A program made the translations under genes and the position numbers. From Flavobacterium foetidum (GTDB taxonomy: Bacteria > Bacteroidota > Bacteroidia > Flavobacteriales > Flavobacteriaceae), in assembly GCF_004634245.1 (NCBI RefSeq), contig NZ_SJTF01000006.1, forward strand, positions 220,084-284,083: a stretch of DNA of 64,000 nt, given 5' to 3'. This document shows, in pieces, positions 25,626 through 36,329 of the stretch (the first letter of the stretch is position 1; each line of letters opens with the position of its first letter). The notes under the pieces were generated by a model. It worked only from the letters and a program-made list of their open reading frames with translations. It was not told the origin of the DNA and did no database searches.

Positions 25626-27035
25626 TTATTCTGCGTTGTCTAAAAATTCTTTGATTTTGTCGACATAACGATCAAAAAATGATCTTCTTATTTTTGTTTC
25701 CGTAGATTCTGTTTTTGCGGCTTTGGCAACAGTCTCTCTCGGCTGTTCGATGATTTCTTCTTTCTCAACGTAATTTTCTTCTACTTCGTATCGCTGCACT
25801 TGCGGAGTTGGAGCATTTTTATAAACCACTTTTGTTTGCTCGTTTACTAATTCCATTCTCACAGCACTTTGCGAACTGTTCTGAATACTGTTCATCACCA
25901 ATCCTACAGCTGTAGCGAACAACGGACTAGAAATTTCTTCTCCGGAGTTTCCTGCCAGATGCTCGTTCGGATAACCAATTCTAGTATCCATACCGGTAAT
26001 GTATTCTACTAATTGCTTGATGTGCTTTAATTGAGCACCTCCACCTGTCAGAACAATTCCTGCGATTAATTTTTTGCGTGGATCCTCGTGACCATAAGCT
26101 TTAATCTCAGCAAAAACCTGTTCTACAATTTCCACTACTCTTGCATGGATAATTTTAGACAAGTTTTTAAGCGAAATTTCTTTTGGCTCTCTACCTCTTA
26201 AACCAGGAATAGAAACAATTTCATTGTCTTTATTCTCTCCCGGCCAAGCCGATCCGAATTTGATTTTTAAAAGCTCAGCTTGTTTTTCAATAATCGAGCA
26301 TCCCTCTTTAATATCGTCTGTAATCACATTCCCTCCAAACGGAATTACAGCTGTATGACGAATGATGCCATCCTTGAAAATAGCCAAATCTGTCGTTCCG
26401 CCTCCAATATCGATAAGCGCCACACCAGCCTCTTTTTCTTCTTGACTCAAAACAGCATCTGCTGAAGCCAACGGCTCCAATGTCAGTCCAGACAATTCAA
26501 TTCCTGAACTTTGTATACATCTTCCAACATTTCTGATAGATGATGCCTGCCCGACTACCACGTGAAAACTAGATTCTAATCTTCCACCGTACATTCCAAT
26601 CGGCTCCTTAATCTCAGACTGTCCGTCGATTTTAAATTCCTGTGGCAAAACGTGAATGATTTCTTCACCCGGAAGCATCGCCAGTTTGTTTACCTGATCG
26701 ATTAAAAGCTGGATATCATTTTCCCCGATTACTTCCTCTGGATTACTACGGCTGATGTAATCTGTATGCTGAATACTTCTGATGTGTTGTCCGGCAATGC
26801 CCACCACCACATCTTTGATTTTATAACCTGAATTATTTTCTGCTTCGATTATAGCCTGCTGAATCGACTGAATCGTCTGCGTAATGTTGTTTACAACACC
26901 TCTGGCAACACCCAAACTTTTGGATTTGCCGATGCCCAAAATCTCCAACTTACCATACTCATTTTTCTTGCCAATCATGGCAACGATTTTGGTTGTTCCA
27001 ATATCTAGACCTACTGCAATATTATCTTTTTCCAT
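25626..27035 (-). CDS. ftsA: cell division protein FtsA
   Basis: A 469-residue actin-like ATPase that tethers FtsZ to the membrane. The phosphate-binding motifs GLDIGTTKIVAMIG (about 9-22) and LIDIGGGTTDLAIF (about 206-219) are intact, as is the adenosine motif IVLTGGGAQLKHI. The C-terminal residues RSFFDRYVDKIKEFLDNAE form the amphipathic membrane-targeting helix after a variable linker. It is six bases downstream of ftsQ and just upstream of ftsZ. Confidence 0.97.
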   Translation of the reverse strand: MEKDNIAVGLDIGTTKIVAMIGKKNEYGKLEILGIGKSKSLGVARGVVNNITQTIQSIQQAIIEAENNSGYKIKDVVVGIAGQHIRSIQHTDYISRSNPEEVIGENDIQLLIDQVNKLAMLPGEEIIHVLPQEFKIDGQSEIKEPIGMYGGRLESSFHVVVGQASSIRNVGRCIQSSGIELSGLTLEPLASADAVLSQEEKEAGVALIDIGGGTTDLAIFKDGIIRHTAVIPFGGNVITDDIKEGCSIIEKQAELLKIKFGSAWPGENKDNEIVSIPGLRGREPKEISLKNLSKIIHARVVEIVEQVFAEIKAYGHEDPRKKLIAGIVLTGGGAQLKHIKQLVEYITGMDTRIGYPNEHLAGNSGEEISSPLFATAVGLVMNSIQNSSQSAVRMELVNEQTKVVYKNAPTPQVQRYEVEENYVEKEEIIEQPRETVAKAAKTESTETKIRRSFFDRYVDKIKEFLDNAE

Positions 27036-27041
27036 TTTCTA

Positions 27042-27764
27042 TTATTTAGTGCAAACTACTTGTTCCGTAAACCTAAGGTCAATTTTTTTGTATTTGTATA
27101 ACGTACTATCTAAAACTGCTTTCTGAAAAAACGCTTTATAGTTTCTAAATTTCTTATCAACATTCATCGTTCTGCCGAAATCTATGTAATAATCATAGTT
27201 TCGATTAAACATTTTTAGGCTGCCATTAGGCATAATTTGAATCGCAATGATGTTTTTTTTCAAAAACGCATCGTCATAAATTGTGCGGAATAATGCAGCT
27301 AAATCTTCGTTATTTTTTTTATTAATTGCCCCTGAAACAAGAGGAACTCTCGCAGTGAAATTGTCAGACAAAGGCATTTTATTTCCCTCGTAGTCAATAT
27401 AAAACGAAGAACCGCCGTCATAAACTCTTGCTATGGGCGTCTTCTGTTTTACTTCTGCTTTTAGAACGCCATCAATACTTACAAAAACATTTGACTTTTC
27501 AATCATGTCTTGTTCATCGAGGGTTTTCTCTATCTTATTCAAATCTACTTCATCTTTTCTAATACTGGAAGCGTCTGTTTTATTTTCTATCAACAATTTA
27601 TTAACCGTTTCTGGCTTCACAAAAAGCGTATTTTCCCCTACAAAAACGACCATCGATTTTCTCAGTTTTCGGTCTCCGTTTCGATGCTGCGCAAACGAAT
27701 ACAAGAACAAAACCAGTCCGAAAATAAGTACTAAACGAATATTTGTCCAATTAAATACTTTCAT
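27042..27764 (-). CDS. ftsQ: cell division protein FtsQ/DivIB
   Basis: A 240-residue bitopic protein of the divisome. A short cytoplasmic N-terminus is followed by one membrane helix (about residues 8-24, NIRLVLIFGLVLFLYSFA) and a periplasmic POTRA-like plus beta domain (VNKLLIENKTDASSIRKDEV, ANVFVSIDGVLKAEVKQKTP). FtsQ links FtsA/FtsZ-side proteins to FtsL and FtsB outside the membrane. The sequence is divergent, so part of the support is position between murC and ftsA. It overlaps murC by 14 bp. Confidence 0.85.
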   Translation of the reverse strand: MKVFNWTNIRLVLIFGLVLFLYSFAQHRNGDRKLRKSMVVFVGENTLFVKPETVNKLLIENKTDASSIRKDEVDLNKIEKTLDEQDMIEKSNVFVSIDGVLKAEVKQKTPIARVYDGGSSFYIDYEGNKMPLSDNFTARVPLVSGAINKKNNEDLAALFRTIYDDAFLKKNIIAIQIMPNGSLKMFNRNYDYYIDFGRTMNVDKKFRNYKAFFQKAVLDSTLYKYKKIDLRFTEQVVCTK

Positions 27765-29100
27765 TTAAAATCTTTTTAATTGAAGGAACCATCTCTCCTA
27801 AATCACCAGCTCCAATTGTCACAATTATCGGCGCATCACTGGCTTTGATTTCTGCCAATAAATCTTCTTTTGAAACAATTTTCTTGTTCGAATTTGTCAT
27901 TTTCCCTAACAGCCATTCTGAAGTTACGCCCTCCATCGGAAGTTCTCGTGCAGGATAAATTTCCATCAGAAAAACTTCATCAAATTGCGACAAACTTGAC
28001 GAGAATCCGTCTACAAAATCTTTTGTTCTGCTAAACAAATGTGGCTGAAAAACAGCCAGAACCTTACGCCCTGGATACAACTCTCTAACTGCGTGATGAA
28101 CAGCATTTATTTCGGTTGGATGATGCGCATAATCATCAATATATACTAAATTTTCAGTTTTAATCTGATACGAAAAACGTCTTCTGATTCCGTTAAACGA
28201 AGCAAGAGCTTTTGCGATAGAATCGGTCTCGATTCCGTAGGTTTTTGCCATTGCAAGAGCCATCAAACCATTCATCAAATTATGCTTTCCAGGCAATCCG
28301 AAACGCAAGTCTTTCATAATTTCTGACGGTGTCTGAACATCAAAAACGTATGCTCCGTCTTCTATTCGAACATTAAAAGCCTTATATACAGCATCTTCAT
28401 TTACAGCACATTGAATTCCATCCAAAGGCAATTCTTTGGTAATGAAAAGTTTGTTCTTGTCTTCTACTTTTGAAGCAAACTCTCTGAAAGAAGCTTCGAT
28501 TGCATCGCTCGTGCCATAGATATCCAAATGATCGGCATCCATAGAAGTCACACAAGCAATATCCGGATGCAGATGAAGGAAGGAACGGTCAAACTCATCT
28601 GCTTCTACAACCGTAACCGTTTTACCGCTTCCTATAAGGTTTGAGTTGTAATTCTCTACGATTCCACCTATAAAAGCCGTTACATCTACACCGCTCTGAA
28701 ACAAAATATGCCCCAAAATGCTTGATGTAGTGGTTTTACCATGTGTTCCGGCAACTGCAAAGCAAAAGGTATCTTTTGTGATAATCCCTAAAACTTCAGC
28801 GCGTTTTTTAACTTCATAGTGTCTTTCTATAAAGAAATTCCATTCGGAATGTGTTTTAGGAACGGCTGGAGTAAAAATCACCAGCGTATTTTCTACGTAA
28901 TAATCTTTCGGAATTAAATTGATATCGTCTTCAAAATGAATGTCAATACCACTCTCTATCAATTCTGCAGTCAGCATAGAAGGCGTTTTATCGTAACCTG
29001 AAACCTGTTTTCCTATAAATTTGAAATAACGGGCCAAAGCACTCATACCGATGCCTCCAATACCAATGAAATAGACGTTTTGTATTTGATTTAAATTCAT
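27751..29100 (-). CDS. murC: UDP-N-acetylmuramate--L-alanine ligase
   Basis: A 449-residue Mur ligase that adds L-Ala to UDP-MurNAc. The N-terminal Rossmann motif FIGIGGIGMSALA (11-23) and the ATP P-loop AGTHGKTTT (117-125) are intact, followed by the VEADEFDRSF and DDYAHHPTEI motifs specific to MurC. The length is typical. It is separated from murG by an unusual 156-bp gap and overlaps ftsQ by 14 bp. Confidence 0.97.
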   Translation of the reverse strand: MNLNQIQNVYFIGIGGIGMSALARYFKFIGKQVSGYDKTPSMLTAELIESGIDIHFEDDINLIPKDYYVENTLVIFTPAVPKTHSEWNFFIERHYEVKKRAEVLGIITKDTFCFAVAGTHGKTTTSSILGHILFQSGVDVTAFIGGIVENYNSNLIGSGKTVTVVEADEFDRSFLHLHPDIACVTSMDADHLDIYGTSDAIEASFREFASKVEDKNKLFITKELPLDGIQCAVNEDAVYKAFNVRIEDGAYVFDVQTPSEIMKDLRFGLPGKHNLMNGLMALAMAKTYGIETDSIAKALASFNGIRRRFSYQIKTENLVYIDDYAHHPTEINAVHHAVRELYPGRKVLAVFQPHLFSRTKDFVDGFSSSLSQFDEVFLMEIYPARELPMEGVTSEWLLGKMTNSNKKIVSKEDLLAEIKASDAPIIVTIGAGDLGEMVPSIKKILNESI

Positions 29101-29256
29101 TTTTAATACTAATTTTTCAGACTTGTTTCTAATCTCTTTTTCGTAAGAAACTAGTTATTAAACCTTTATGTTTATATAGTTTACCATCAGCCTAAATTGC
29201 CTAAAATAGGCTACTCATTTAGTTTTGACGTTGTATAATTTTCATAATAAGTTATA

Positions 29257-30342
29257 TTATAACAACTTTTTTATTTGTTCTACAATTTCTTTTGTAGCGT
29301 TTGGTCGTGCCAATTTTTTGATATTTTCACTCAATTGTTTCTGTTTTCCGTAATCTTTCAGCAGCGCTTCAAAAACAATGCTAAACTGGCTGTCAAGCTC
29401 AGATTCTTTCAACAAAATTGCACCTTTTGCATCTACAATCGCCTTTGCATTTTTAGTTTGGTGATCCTCAGCAACATTCGGAGACGGAATAAAAATGACC
29501 GGTTTTCCGACAATACACAATTCTGACACCGAAGATGCTCCCGCACGTGAAATTATGACATCTGCAGCTGCATAAACAAAATCCATACGTTCAATAAAAT
29601 CGACCACCTTTACATTTGGCTGATTGTATTTTTTATATTCTTCAAAATACAATTTTCCGCACTGCCAGATAACCTGCACATCTTGAGAAAGAAAATTTTG
29701 AAGCTCTTTTTCTATTAACTGGTTTATTCTTCGTGCTCCTAAACTTCCTCCCAACACCAATAATGTTTTTTTGTTTGGATCTAGACCGTAAAAAGCAATT
29801 GCCTCATCCTGTTTTGCGTCTATATCAATCAAATCCTGACGAACCGGATTTCCTGTTAAAACAATTTTTTCTTTTGGGAAAAAACGTTCCAAATTTTCGT
29901 AAGCCACACAAATGGCATTGGCTTTTTTGCTTAGCAATTTATTGGTAATTCCGGGAAAAGAATTCTGTTCCTGAATGACTGTTGGAATTCCTGCCAAACC
30001 TGCCGCCTGCAATAACGGTCCGCTAGCAAAGCCTCCTGTTCCAATAACTGCATTGGGCTTAAACTGCTTAACAATTTTACGAGATTTATTCAAACTGCTT
30101 AAATATTTTAGAGGCAGCATCATATTATCTAGTGTAATTTTTCTCTGCAGTCCGGCAATCCAAAGACCTTTTATTTCGTAACCGGCCTGAGGCACTTTCT
30201 GCATTTCCATTTTGTCTTTGGCACCCACAAAAAGAAATTCTGCATCAGGAAATTGTAATTTTAATTCATTTGCAATTGCAATCGCAGGATAAATGTGTCC
30301 TCCTGTTCCTCCTCCGCTAAGTATGAATTTATACTTTGTCAT
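29257..30342 (-). CDS. murG: undecaprenyldiphospho-muramoylpentapeptide beta-N-acetylglucosaminyltransferase
   Basis: A 361-residue GT-B glycosyltransferase that turns lipid I into lipid II on the inner face of the membrane. It shows the glycine-rich [11 protein letters not shown] (10-20), the second loop TGGFASGP and the donor-site motif [11 protein letters not shown] with the conserved Glu. The length is typical. It lies 20 bp after ftsW on the same strand. Confidence 0.97.
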   Translation of the reverse strand: MTKYKFILSGGGTGGHIYPAIAIANELKLQFPDAEFLFVGAKDKMEMQKVPQAGYEIKGLWIAGLQRKITLDNMMLPLKYLSSLNKSRKIVKQFKPNAVIGTGGFASGPLLQAAGLAGIPTVIQEQNSFPGITNKLLSKKANAICVAYENLERFFPKEKIVLTGNPVRQDLIDIDAKQDEAIAFYGLDPNKKTLLVLGGSLGARRINQLIEKELQNFLSQDVQVIWQCGKLYFEEYKKYNQPNVKVVDFIERMDFVYAAADVIISRAGASSVSELCIVGKPVIFIPSPNVAEDHQTKNAKAIVDAKGAILLKESELDSQFSIVFEALLKDYGKQKQLSENIKKLARPNATKEIVEQIKKLL

Positions 30343-30362
30343 CTTTCTAAAAATTACAATTT

Positions 30363-31673
30363 TTATTTATTTAAAACCGCATTCATCGGATTTCTCGAAT
30401 TATCTTCTATTGAATAAAGCGCATCCGCTTCATAAACTTCATTCGAAACCAAATCTTCCTCAGCCAGTTCTTTATCAATCAATCGCTGTAAAGCTTCTTT
30501 TCTCTTTTCTTTTTCCTCTTTTTCTTCTGCTATCTCTTCTTCTTTTTTAGTCACGCTAATAATGATTCCGAGCGCAAAACAGGTCATCCAGATTGAGCTT
30601 CCTCCAGAGCTTATCAGCGGAAGCGTCTGCCCAGTTACTGGCAGTAATTCTACCGCAACCGCCATATTGATCATCGCCTGAAATATCATCGGAAAACCGA
30701 CACCGACGACGACTAGTTTTCCAAACAAAGTAGGCGCTTTGTGAGAAGCAATTACAAATCGGAACAAAAGCAATAAATACAAAATAACTATTGCAACACC
30801 TCCTACTAAACCATATTCTTCTACAATAATCGCATAAATAAAATCGGAAGAAGATTGCGGTAAAAAATTCTTCTGAACACTTTTACCCGGCCCTAATCCT
30901 CCTAGTTTTCCTGAGGCGATTGCAATTTTTGCTTTTTCAATCTGATAATCGTCTTCATCTGGGTTATCGGTGGTAAAATTCATGATACGTTTTTCCCAAG
31001 TCGATACCCTGCTGAAAAATGATGAATCTGGAAACGCTTTTGCCACCAAAAGGAAAAACGCCAACATAGCCACCCCAGAACCAATAATAAAAGCGATATA
31101 CTTTAATGGGTATTTCCCAATAAATGTCAGCATTAAAACCATTGAAAAAATCAAAGCGGTAGTTGAAAAGTTCGCTGGCAAAATAAGCGCTAATGTTATA
31201 AATACCGGAATCCAAAGCTCAATTAATGAAGCTTGAAACGGCTCATTTTCATCTTTTGTTTTTGAAAGATAACGTGCTACATAAATAAAAAGAACGATAG
31301 AGGCCAAAGTCGAAGTCTGAAATGTAATTCCGATAAAAGGCACCTGAATCCAACGGCTTGCATTTGCCCCTGCAATCACAGTTCCCTTCAGTAAAGTATA
31401 CAATAATAAAATCCAAACTACCGGAAGTGCGATTTTAGAAATCGCCCTGAAATAATGATACGGCACTCTATGAACCCAATAAATAATCAAGAAACCGATA
31501 CAAATATGAGCCAGATGTTTAATAAGGTATCCCAGTGTATTCCCTGTTCCATGCCCGATATAGGCAAGATTACTACTGGCACTAAAAACCGGCATAAACG
31601 AAAACAAAGCCAATAAAGCCACAAATGACCATATTACTCTATCTCCTTTTAGCTTGTTTACTAGTTCTTTCAT
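30363..31673 (-). CDS. ftsW: FtsW-type peptidoglycan glycosyltransferase (SEDS)
   Basis: A 436-residue SEDS protein with about ten membrane segments. It polymerises lipid II at the septum together with the class B PBP. Key motifs are [29 protein letters not shown] and the final [12 protein letters not shown]. It carries an additional cytoplasmic C-terminal tail of about 75 charged residues ([20 protein letters not shown] and beyond), longer than in E. coli, that could bind other divisome parts. It lies 76 bp after murD, with a GTTTCAAG-type inverted repeat in the gap. Confidence 0.93.
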   Translation of the reverse strand: MKELVNKLKGDRVIWSFVALLALFSFMPVFSASSNLAYIGHGTGNTLGYLIKHLAHICIGFLIIYWVHRVPYHYFRAISKIALPVVWILLLYTLLKGTVIAGANASRWIQVPFIGITFQTSTLASIVLFIYVARYLSKTKDENEPFQASLIELWIPVFITLALILPANFSTTALIFSMVLMLTFIGKYPLKYIAFIIGSGVAMLAFFLLVAKAFPDSSFFSRVSTWEKRIMNFTTDNPDEDDYQIEKAKIAIASGKLGGLGPGKSVQKNFLPQSSSDFIYAIIVEEYGLVGGVAIVILYLLLLFRFVIASHKAPTLFGKLVVVGVGFPMIFQAMINMAVAVELLPVTGQTLPLISSGGSSIWMTCFALGIIISVTKKEEEIAEEKEEKEKRKEALQRLIDKELAEEDLVSNEVYEADALYSIEDNSRNPMNAVLNK

Positions 31674-31695
31674 GTTTTTTGTTTCAGGTTTATTT

Positions 31696-31744
31696 AGTTT
31701 TAAGTTTCAGGTTTCTCCTAACTTGAAACCTGAAACTTGAAACT
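31696..31744. repeat. GTTTCAAG-type inverted repeat, copy 2
   Basis: Arms at 31696-31714 (AGTTTTAAGTTTCAGGTTT) and 31726-31744, pairing with one G-T or mismatch. It is related to 7446-7502 and sits in the murD-ftsW gap, where it may attenuate transcription. Confidence 0.6.
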
Positions 31745-31749
31745 TTTTT

Positions 31750-33081
31750 CTACAAGTTATGCACTGCTTGTTTAAATTGTTTTCCTCTGTCTTCGTAGTT
31801 TTCGAACAAATCGAAACTTGCGCAAGCTGGCGACAATAGAACAGCATCGCCCTTTTCTGTTAATCGTTGTGCTGTTTTTACAGCGTCGTTCATGTTGTTG
31901 ACTTCAACCATAATGTCTACTACAGCACCAAAAGCATCAATAATCTTACGGTTATCGACTCCAAGGCAAATGATTGCTTTTACTTTTTCGCGCACTAAGG
32001 ACATCAATTCATTATAATCATTTCCTTTGTCCACACCACCTACAATCCAAACAGTTGGAACATTCATACTGTCTAAAGCAAAGAAAGTAGCATTTACATT
32101 AGTTGCTTTAGAGTCGTTGATATATTGTACATTCTGAATTTTCAGAACTTTTTCTAAACGGTGTTCAACACCTTGAAAATTCGATAAACTTTCGCGTATT
32201 GTTGCATTTCTAATTTGCATCAATTTTGCTACAGAGCTTGCTGCCATGGCGTTTTTCATATTATGTTTTCCTTCTAACGCAATGTGTTCTGTGTCCATTG
32301 TAAACTCTTCTTGGTTAATCTTTATTTCCATTTTGTTGTTATTTATAGAAGCCCCTTCGTCGAATGTTTTAGACAGCGAGAAAGGAATTAATTTTGCTTT
32401 CGTTTTATTGTTCTTCAACCATTCCGTACTTGCTTCATCATCTGCATCATAAATGAGATAATCGTTCTCAGTCTGGTTCATCGTTATTCGGAATTTCGAA
32501 TTGATATAATTTTCATATTTATACTCATATCGATCCAAATGATCCGGACTGATATTGGTAATTATGGCAATATCGGGCTTGTATTCTATGATTCCGTCAA
32601 GCTGAAAACTGCTTAATTCAAGAACGTATGCATCGTATTTATTTTCGGCTACCTGCCAGGCAAAACTTTTTCCTATATTTCCTCCCAATCCTACATTAAG
32701 TCCCGCAGACTTCAGCAAATGATACGTTAACATTGTTGTTGTCGTTTTACCATTACTGCCTGTAATTCCGATTGTTAAAGCTTCTGTATACGGCTTTGCA
32801 AATTCTATTTCCGAAATTACTTTTACTCCTGCCGCAAGAAGTTTTTTAACTATAGGCGACTTTTCAGGAATTCCCGGGCTTTTCATTACGATATCAGCAT
32901 TTAGAATCAAATCTTCGGTATGCTGTTCTTCCTCCCACGGAATTTTATTAATGATAAGAACTTCTTTATAGCTCTCTTTTATTTTTCCAAAATCGGATAA
33001 AAAAACATCGTATCCTTGCTTTTTACCGAGGATTGCGGTTCCAACACCACTTTCTCCTCCTCCTAGCACTACTAGCCTCAT
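31750..33081 (-). CDS. murD: UDP-N-acetylmuramoyl-L-alanine--D-glutamate ligase
   Basis: A 443-residue Mur ligase that adds D-Glu. It has VVLGGGESGVGTAIL at the N-terminus, the ATP-binding TGSNGKTTTTML (107-118), NISPDHLDRYEYKYENY and the C-terminal LLSPACASFDLFENYEDRG typical of MurD. The length is normal. The preceding stretch toward mraY contains a broken four-helix-bundle gene rather than another Mur ligase. Confidence 0.97.
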   Translation of the reverse strand: MRLVVLGGGESGVGTAILGKKQGYDVFLSDFGKIKESYKEVLIINKIPWEEEQHTEDLILNADIVMKSPGIPEKSPIVKKLLAAGVKVISEIEFAKPYTEALTIGITGSNGKTTTTMLTYHLLKSAGLNVGLGGNIGKSFAWQVAENKYDAYVLELSSFQLDGIIEYKPDIAIITNISPDHLDRYEYKYENYINSKFRITMNQTENDYLIYDADDEASTEWLKNNKTKAKLIPFSLSKTFDEGASINNNKMEIKINQEEFTMDTEHIALEGKHNMKNAMAASSVAKLMQIRNATIRESLSNFQGVEHRLEKVLKIQNVQYINDSKATNVNATFFALDSMNVPTVWIVGGVDKGNDYNELMSLVREKVKAIICLGVDNRKIIDAFGAVVDIMVEVNNMNDAVKTAQRLTEKGDAVLLSPACASFDLFENYEDRGKQFKQAVHNL

Positions 33082-33111
33082 ACTTTATAATTAAAAATTC
33101 AGAATTAAAAA

Positions 33112-33495
33112 TTAAAAATCATAGCTGACCTTATAATTTGAACTCCTATTTTCCTTTAAGGTTAATATTATTTTCGCTAATATTCTGCAAATTTCATCTG
33201 CCTCTTTTAAAGATGCTGTAAATTCATCTACAGAAATATACTCTGTTGCCTTTAACAACTTTAATCAATAAATTGTTTCTCTAGCTTCTTTATATGAAAT
33301 TTCAAGCTTAAACAAAAACTCTTTATCAGATCGTCCTCCAATTGACTCTTCAATGTTTGCTCCTATTGAAGTTCCTGATCGTAAGACCTGCTTACTCAAA
33401 ACAAATTCCTTTTTAAAATCTGTCAAATATTTATACAGATTGACAATTCTAACTGCAAAATCAAATGATTTGTCTTGAATAATATTTTCTTTCAT
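33112..33495 (-). pseudogene. four-helix-bundle (S23-like) protein broken by one in-frame TGA
   Basis: The frame starts at ATG 33495 (MKENIIQDKSFDFAVRIVNL) and stops at TGA 33265-33267 after 76 residues. Reading through, the same frame continues 50 residues (LKLLKATEYISVDEFTASLK and on) to a TAA at 33112-33114. The joined 127-residue protein matches the usual length of the four-helix-bundle family once inserted in 23S rRNA genes. The TGA replaces the Trp normally found in REAxETxYWLxLL, so a single TGG to TGA change explains it. The family has no agreed function. It sits between murD and mraY, where division genes would be expected to be contiguous. Confidence 0.85.
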
Positions 33496-33547
33496 TTTAT
33501 AAGAACGTATAACATTTTAATTTTTAATTCTCAATTTTTAATTGAGT

Positions 33548-34780
33548 TTATCTCAATTTTAGTGTAACGATTGATAATATGGCCAACATTACAGCTACAA
33601 TCCAGAAACGGGTCACGATTTTGCTTTCATGATAGCCTTTTTTCTGATAATGATGATGCAAAGGCGACATCAGGAAAATTCTTCGTCCTTCGCCAAAACG
33701 TTTTTTGGTATACTTAAAATAACTTACCTGAATAATTACCGAAGCACTTTCGGCTAAGAAGATTCCGCAGAACAATACAATTAATATTTCTTTACGAACT
33801 GCAATTGCTAAAACCGCTATAATTCCTCCAATTGTCAAACTTCCTGTATCCCCCATGAAAACAGATGCCGGAAAAGAATTGTACCAAAGAAATCCGATAA
33901 GCGCACCCACAAAAGCCGAAATAAAAACCGTCATTTCACCAGAATTCGGGATATACATGATATTCAGATAATTAGAAAAAATGATATTTCCAGAAACAAA
34001 CGTAAAAATACCGAGCGCGAGGACCGAAATTGCCGAGGTTCCGGCAGCGAGACCATCGATTCCGTCTGTCAGGTTAGCTCCATTTGATACTGCGGTAATG
34101 ATAAAAATCACTACTGGGATAAATACAAGCCAAGCCCATTTTTCGTAACCATCTCCCATAAAAGACAGTACTTCTGCATAATCAAATTCGTTGTTTTTTA
34201 CGAAAGGAATAGTGGTAGCTGTAGATTTTTCTTCAACACCTGCTGGTACAATCACCGCTGAATTTACGGCAGCCCTAAAGACATCTGTACGTCCCGTATC
34301 TGTTCGCACCGTAACTGCTGGGTTAAAATAAAGTACCGCACCAACTATAACGCCTAGACCTACTTGGCCAATAACTTTAAAAATTCCTTTTAAGCCTTGT
34401 TTATCTTTTTTGAATATTTTGATGTAATCGTCGACAAAACCAATTGTTCCCATCCATAATGTTGTCACAATCAAAAGAACGATATAGATATTGTGCAATC
34501 TTGCAAACAACAAAACCGGAAGCAAGGTGGCAAAAATGATAATAAGCCCGCCCATTGTCGGTGTACCTGCTTTTTCATTCTGACCTGCAAGACCCAGTTC
34601 GCGAACAGTCTCACCTACTTGCTGACGGCGTAGAAAATTGATAATTCTTTTACCGTAAATTGTTGACAAAAGCAACGAAAGCATGAATGCCAAAGCTGAC
34701 CTGAATGTAATGTACTGGAAAACCCCTGTTCCAGGAATATCCAATGTTTTGTCAAAATATTCAAATAAATAGTACAGCAT
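33548..34780 (-). CDS. mraY: phospho-N-acetylmuramoyl-pentapeptide-transferase
   Basis: A 410-residue polytopic membrane enzyme making lipid I from UDP-MurNAc-pentapeptide and undecaprenyl phosphate. Conserved motifs are visible: [21 protein letters not shown] with the Asp pair, [21 protein letters not shown] and the cytoplasmic HHHYQKKG loop. It is about 50 residues longer than E. coli MraY, with an extra segment around residues 150-200 ([20 protein letters not shown]) in an extramembrane loop. It lies 85 bp after murE. Confidence 0.96.
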   Translation of the reverse strand: MLYYLFEYFDKTLDIPGTGVFQYITFRSALAFMLSLLLSTIYGKRIINFLRRQQVGETVRELGLAGQNEKAGTPTMGGLIIIFATLLPVLLFARLHNIYIVLLIVTTLWMGTIGFVDDYIKIFKKDKQGLKGIFKVIGQVGLGVIVGAVLYFNPAVTVRTDTGRTDVFRAAVNSAVIVPAGVEEKSTATTIPFVKNNEFDYAEVLSFMGDGYEKWAWLVFIPVVIFIITAVSNGANLTDGIDGLAAGTSAISVLALGIFTFVSGNIIFSNYLNIMYIPNSGEMTVFISAFVGALIGFLWYNSFPASVFMGDTGSLTIGGIIAVLAIAVRKEILIVLFCGIFLAESASVIIQVSYFKYTKKRFGEGRRIFLMSPLHHHYQKKGYHESKIVTRFWIVAVMLAILSIVTLKLR

Positions 34781-34865
34781 ATTTTCTTATTTTTTGAAGT
34801 TCCAATTTTGAAATTCCAAATTCCAACTGTAAATTGGTTTTTGGAATTTGGAATTTGTTTTTTTA

Positions 34866-36329
34866 TTATTTAGTTAATTGTTCTAAAATGTCTTTAATCG
34901 TCTCCATATCATCAAAATGATGACGAACACCGTTTATTTCTTGATAAGTCTCATGACCTTTTCCTGCAATCAATATAATATCTTTAGCTTGGGCTAACTG
35001 ACAAGCAGTTTTTATTGCCTGTTTGCGATCTGTTATTCGAAGCATTTTTTTGTAATTCTGAGGTTCAACTCCCTCTTCCATTTCATCTAAAATCGCCTCT
35101 GGATCTTCGTTTCTAGGGTTATCCGAAGTCAAAATGGCTTTATCACTCAAATCAGAAGCAATCTTTGCCATAATCGGACGCTTAGTTTTGTCACGATTTC
35201 CCCCACAACCAACAACCGTAATCAACTGTTCGTTTTTAGTACGAATGTCGTTTATCGTCTTCAAAACATTTTCAAGTGCGTCTGGTGTATGCGCATAGTC
35301 TACAACAGCCGTAATTCCGCCATCTGACACAATATATTGAAAACGTCCTGAAACACTCTCCAAATCAGACAATAGGCGTAATGCCTCAAGACTATCGATT
35401 CCAAGCTCTACCGCAGTTCCATAAATTGCTAGAACATTATAGGCATTAAAAGTTCCAATCAATTTTACCCAGACTTCGTTATCATTTACTTTCAATAATA
35501 ATCCAGACAGTTGGCTTTCTAAAATCTGCGCTCTATAATCGGCATATGACTTTAGTGCATAAGTCAGTTTTTTTGCCACTGTATTCTGCAACATTACTGT
35601 TCCGTTCTTATCATCGATGTTCGACAAAGCGAAAGCCGTTTTTGGAAGCGAATCAAAAAATGATTTTTTGACGTCTCTGTATTCTGCAAAAGTTGCGTGA
35701 TAATCTAAATGATCGTGAGAAAGATTTGTAAAAACACCGCCAGTAAAATGCAACGCTTCTGTTCGTTTTTGATGAATTCCGTGAGAACTCACTTCCATGA
35801 AACAGTGCGTAACTCCAGCTTCAACCATTTCGTTTAAATAATGATTTATAGTCAAAGAATCTGGCGTAGTATGTGTCGCAGGATATTCTGTTTTATCTAC
35901 AACTATTTTTACTGTTGACAATAATCCAACTTTAAAACCTGCATTTCCAAACAATTGAAACAATAACGAAGCAATCGTTGTTTTTCCGTTTGTACCTGTT
36001 ACACCCACTAACTTTAGTTTTGCAGAAGGATCTTCAAAATAATTAGCAGCCATAAAAGCTAAAGCCGAATTTGTATCTTTTACCTGAATATAAGTTATTT
36101 CTCCTGCTATATTTTCTGGAAGCGTATCACAGATAATTGCTTTTGCACCTAATTGGATTGCTTTTTCAATATAATCGTGTCCGTTAGAAAGTGAGCCTCT
36201 GATTGCCACAAAAACATCATTTGCTTCTACTTTACGAGAATCAAACTCGATTTTAGAAACAGCAACATCTGTAGAACCTTTTACAGATTCAATTGCTACT
36301 TTATATAATATGTCTTTTAATACTTTCAC
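34866..36329 (-). CDS. murE: UDP-N-acetylmuramoyl-L-alanyl-D-glutamate--2,6-diaminopimelate ligase
   Basis: A 487-residue Mur ligase. It has the ATP site VTGTNGKTTIA (110-120), SSHGIHQKR, the Lys-carboxylation region and the substrate motif SDNPRNEDP near residue 400, whose DNPR signature indicates use of meso-diaminopimelate rather than lysine. The length is typical. The start overlaps the end of the PBP gene by four bases, implying translational coupling. Confidence 0.97.
   Translation of the reverse strand: MKVLKDILYKVAIESVKGSTDVAVSKIEFDSRKVEANDVFVAIRGSLSNGHDYIEKAIQLGAKAIICDTLPENIAGEITYIQVKDTNSALAFMAANYFEDPSAKLKLVGVTGTNGKTTIASLLFQLFGNAGFKVGLLSTVKIVVDKTEYPATHTTPDSLTINHYLNEMVEAGVTHCFMEVSSHGIHQKRTEALHFTGGVFTNLSHDHLDYHATFAEYRDVKKSFFDSLPKTAFALSNIDDKNGTVMLQNTVAKKLTYALKSYADYRAQILESQLSGLLLKVNDNEVWVKLIGTFNAYNVLAIYGTAVELGIDSLEALRLLSDLESVSGRFQYIVSDGGITAVVDYAHTPDALENVLKTINDIRTKNEQLITVVGCGGNRDKTKRPIMAKIASDLSDKAILTSDNPRNEDPEAILDEMEEGVEPQNYKKMLRITDRKQAIKTACQLAQAKDIILIAGKGHETYQEINGVRHHFDDMETIKDILEQLTK

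Noticed and set aside
33265..33495. Complete 76-residue four-helix-bundle gene
   Set aside because: The frame continues with conserved sequence past the TGA, so the short version is a truncated product and not the native length.
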